From Thermococcus paralvinellae (lineage in GTDB: Archaea > Methanobacteriota_B > Thermococci > Thermococcales > Thermococcaceae), in NCBI GenBank assembly GCA_015662175.1, contig DQUR01000142.1:1-8403 (forward strand): a DNA stretch of 8,403 nt. The letters are read 5' to 3'. Under the pieces are notes generated by a model. That model did no database searches. It had not been told where the DNA came from and saw only the letters and a list, made by a program, of their open reading frames with translations. The position numbers were made by a program, and so were the translations under genes. This document shows, piece after piece, positions 6,651-8,403 of the stretch (positions within the stretch are counted from its first letter, which is position 1; the number at the start of each line of letters is the position of its first letter).

Positions 6651-6676
6651 TTTTATACTATCAAAAAGTTTTTAAG
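6651..6676 (+). promoter_or_regulatory. Promoter of the secreted-protein gene (two overlapping TATA candidates)
   Basis: Two candidates lie in the only sizeable gap of the window. TTTTATACT (6651-6659) would start transcription near 6680 and leave a 30-base leader. TTTTTAAG (6669-6676), preceded by a BRE-like AAAAAG (6663-6668), would start near 6697. Either shows that the gene is transcribed separately from the decarboxylase. The rest of the 6536-6709 gap shows no hairpin terminator. Confidence 0.5.
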
Positions 6677-6698
6677 AACGATTCCGAATTGTAATATT

Positions 6699-6706
6699 GA
6701 GATGAT
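6699..6706 (+). promoter_or_regulatory. Ribosome binding site of the secreted protein
   Basis: GAGATGAT differs by one base from the archaeal GAGGTGAT and ends 3 bases before the ATG at 6710. It supports this ATG, which also opens directly into a signal peptide. Confidence 0.5.
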
Positions 6707-6709
6707 GCT

Positions 6710-8287
6710 ATGAAAAAAACAACTATACTTATAGTGATTTTATTCTTGGGAAGCGTAGTCTCGGGAGCTGCAGTATACAATATCCCAATGGACTCCAGGC
6801 AGTACCCTGGAGCAAAGGTTGAATACAAGCGGAACTTCATATTCGGCCCCAGCCTTGAGATTGAGCTTTCGGAGAAGGGATACGGAATAGTTACGGCGTC
6901 AATCCTTCTTCCAAACGGTTCTCTGATGGAACTTGGAACTTTCTCAGGACAGGATAGGATAAAAATAAGCTACAGCCAGCTCACTAAAGCAATGAAAGTC
7001 TGGGGTTCTTACTTGAAAAGTGCCAAACTCGATTCTAGAGCGGTGTCGGCATCACTTCTGCTCTTGGGAACCCTCCGAGATGAAAACAACAACGTGCAAT
7101 ACTTCATAAAAGCCGTGCCGATTAATGTGGGGGGAGTACTCGATAAGAGGAGCATTCAGGTGAAGCTACCCAGAGGGAGCTCTAAAATTCTCTACACCAA
7201 AAACCAGATAGAGGAGAAGCTCAAATCAATAGAACTCCAAAAGATTAAGGGCAACAGTATTTCAGCAACCACAGAAAACTGGCCGCCAGGCTTTGACCAT
7301 GATCAGTGCTACTGGAAATGTGATCCGTGGACTGGGTCATGTTACCAAGTTTGCCTTGTATGGAAACTAGAGCAGATCATAGCCTCAAAATCCAACACGA
7401 TAATACCCCTAGTTGCCCTCCAAGTCACTGGTGACACAAGCAAGATAAACGGGATCACCGTAACTACAATTTATCGGCAGAGGACCACCCAGAGTCTGGA
7501 ACTGATCTTCTCTGCAGCCGCGGCCGTACAAAAAGGAGGCAGCAGCTCCTCTACAGAAGCGGAGATAATAGGAACTTCTTATAGTATCAACACAGAAGAC
7601 CTCACGATTCCGGAATCCCACATCACAATTTGGGGCTCAGAAATTTCAAACCCCTCTGTAATAGGGGCGGGCATCAAGGGCACCGTCGTGCTGGCAAAAT
7701 ACAGGCTTTACTGGTGGGACGGTCTCATTTATCAAAAACTCAACGACGTTGCCTACGTAATCCTTGGGAAGCCCGATGAAGAGGACATGAGCCTACAGAA
7801 GTTCGTGGAGCATGGGTGGCCAAGCCAACATAGGGGTATTGGGGAGAGGACAATGTGGTTCGTCCACAGCTATTGGGAGCCAACGACCCACGAGAGCCAG
7901 CAGGGGGGATTGACAAAACTCGACGTGGATTTCGTGTCGTCCACCAACACGATTCCCCTCTTCTCAGCGTCGGCGGCAGTACTCGGAACCCTTGACTACA
8001 ACAACATTGAAATTGCACCGTTCATCATGGCGATAGGAGTAGGGTTCAACACGGACAGAACACGGTTCTCGCTAATTCATCTTAACTTGCAACTAAAAGA
8101 GGAGTACAAAAACCAGTATGTAGACGGAACTTTCTATTCAAGTAAAGTCAAGTTCCAATATAAGGACAACAAGTACAGTCTGGCAGGTATGTACGGAGAT
8201 ATTTATATCCATAGCAGTGGAAGCCATCCACCATGCGACCCAAGAACGGGGATATGCCCCACTTCAGACAATTTAACAGGACAATAA
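6710..8287 (+). CDS. Uncharacterised secreted protein with two CDPxTGxC cysteine motifs
   Basis: I do not recognise a family. The 525-residue protein opens with a Sec signal peptide: basic MKKT, a hydrophobic core ILIVILFLGSVV, and a likely cleavage site around SGA-AVY (residues 20-21). There is no lipobox cysteine, no C-terminal membrane helix and no sorting signal, so it is probably released or held at the cell surface by other means. The mature part looks rich in beta strands with many Ser/Thr/aromatic residues. A short charged segment with helical potential (about 165-180) precedes the first cysteine island. All six cysteines lie in two islands: C200, C204, C211, C215 (CX3CX6CX3C) and C509, C516. 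Both contain CDPxTGxC (204-211 and 509-516). An even number of cysteines outside the cell suggests disulphides; metal binding is also possible. A GGSSSS stretch at 276-281 may be a linker. It stands alone, with its own promoter. Confidence 0.85.
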   Translation: MKKTTILIVILFLGSVVSGAAVYNIPMDSRQYPGAKVEYKRNFIFGPSLEIELSEKGYGIVTASILLPNGSLMELGTFSGQDRIKISYSQLTKAMKVWGSYLKSAKLDSRAVSASLLLLGTLRDENNNVQYFIKAVPINVGGVLDKRSIQVKLPRGSSKILYTKNQIEEKLKSIELQKIKGNSISATTENWPPGFDHDQCYWKCDPWTGSCYQVCLVWKLEQIIASKSNTIIPLVALQVTGDTSKINGITVTTIYRQRTTQSLELIFSAAAAVQKGGSSSSTEAEIIGTSYSINTEDLTIPESHITIWGSEISNPSVIGAGIKGTVVLAKYRLYWWDGLIYQKLNDVAYVILGKPDEEDMSLQKFVEHGWPSQHRGIGERTMWFVHSYWEPTTHESQQGGLTKLDVDFVSSTNTIPLFSASAAVLGTLDYNNIEIAPFIMAIGVGFNTDRTRFSLIHLNLQLKEEYKNQYVDGTFYSSKVKFQYKDNKYSLAGMYGDIYIHSSGSHPPCDPRTGICPTSDNLTGQ

Positions 8288-8300
8288 TCCACCAATCACC

Positions 8301-8315
8301 TCTCTTTCTTATTTG
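8301..8315 (+). terminator. Pyrimidine-rich stretch, possible terminator after the secreted-protein gene
   Basis: TCTCTTTCTTATTTG follows the stop codon by 13 bases in a 32-base convergent gap. Archaeal termination needs only a T-rich tract, but this one is broken by C and A bases, so support is weak. Confidence 0.3.
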
Positions 8316-8319
8316 TCAG

Positions 8320-8403
8320 CTATTTTGTGACCCCCTTTATGTCCACGTGAACGAAGGCCCTGTCAACGTCCGCTATCCTTTCAATGCGCTCCCTCACTTC
8401 TTC
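8320..8403 (-). CDS. C-terminal end of a probable cation diffusion facilitator (CDF) metal transporter (truncated by window edge)
   Basis: The minus-strand frame is open from the window edge to TAG at 8320-8322 and encodes 27 residues: EEVRERIERIADVDRAFVHV followed by DIKGVTK. An amphipathic 'V-IE-I-V' helix leading into a 'V-D-AFVHV' strand is the usual end of the cytoplasmic dimerisation domain (ZT_dimer) of CDF-type Zn2+/Mn2+/Fe2+ efflux proteins. Only this tail is visible, so the family assignment is tentative and the metal cannot be told. It converges on the secreted-protein gene. Confidence 0.55.
   Translation of the reverse strand, partial: EEVRERIERIADVDRAFVHVDIKGVTK

Noticed and set aside
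6616..6687. TCGGAA (6616-6621) and TTCCGA (6682-6687) as an inverted repeat flanking the secreted-protein promoter
   Set aside because: Only six bases, 60 bases apart, no further pairing; easily a chance match.
7740..8018. Minus-strand 92-residue frame inside the secreted-protein gene
   Set aside because: Antisense frame rich in Arg/Ser/Pro with no start signal; the plus frame has a signal peptide and spans the whole region.

Overview
The window reads as chromosomal DNA of a hyperthermophilic archaeon of the Thermococcales (Thermococcus, Pyrococcus or a close relative). Four things point there. A GH57 4-alpha-glucanotransferase looks very close to the Thermococcus litoralis enzyme as I remember it. 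A perfect Thermococcales Glycolytic Motif (TATCAC-N5-GTGATA) lies in that gene's promoter. Archaeal TATA boxes precede the genes, with GGAGGTGAT-type ribosome binding sites or apparently leaderless starts. An archaeal aspartate/tyrosine decarboxylase of the MfnA family is also present. Gene density is high and no intergenic gap exceeds about 175 bases.

Layout from left to right. Bases 2-433 (+) are the 3' end of a gene for a large membrane protein, probably a glycosyltransferase-like or YfhO-like protein. It converges on the GH57 glucanotransferase (430-2400, -) and their stop codons overlap. The glucanotransferase has its own promoter, with the TGM operator between the TATA box and the start codon, which is the arrangement expected for repression when maltodextrin is absent. 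Upstream on the same strand are a dolichol-kinase/SEC59-like membrane lipid kinase (2527-3141) and a HAD-superfamily phosphatase (3119-3811), which overlap and are probably co-transcribed.

A short divergent promoter region (3812-3890) separates this leftward block from a rightward one: a DUF131 small membrane protein (3891-4145), a CPA2-type Na+/H+ antiporter with a TTG start (4147-5331), and an MfnA-family PLP decarboxylase (5339-6535). In Thermococcales the decarboxylase is understood to make beta-alanine from aspartate for coenzyme A. Between the TATA box and the apparently leaderless start of the DUF131 gene is a perfect 8+8 inverted repeat, a good operator candidate.

After a 174-base gap with its own promoter comes a 525-residue secreted protein that I do not recognise (6710-8287, +). 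Its only six cysteines form two islands, each containing a CDPxTGxC motif. It converges on the 3' end of a probable cation-diffusion-facilitator transporter gene (8320-8403, -).

Most of the window is ordinary, well-understood archaeal core sequence. The items most worth a second look are the uncharacterised cysteine-motif secreted protein, the DUF131 operator palindrome and its pairing with the antiporter, and the TGM-controlled glucanotransferase. I saw no CRISPR array, insertion sequence, tRNA, rRNA or defence system.
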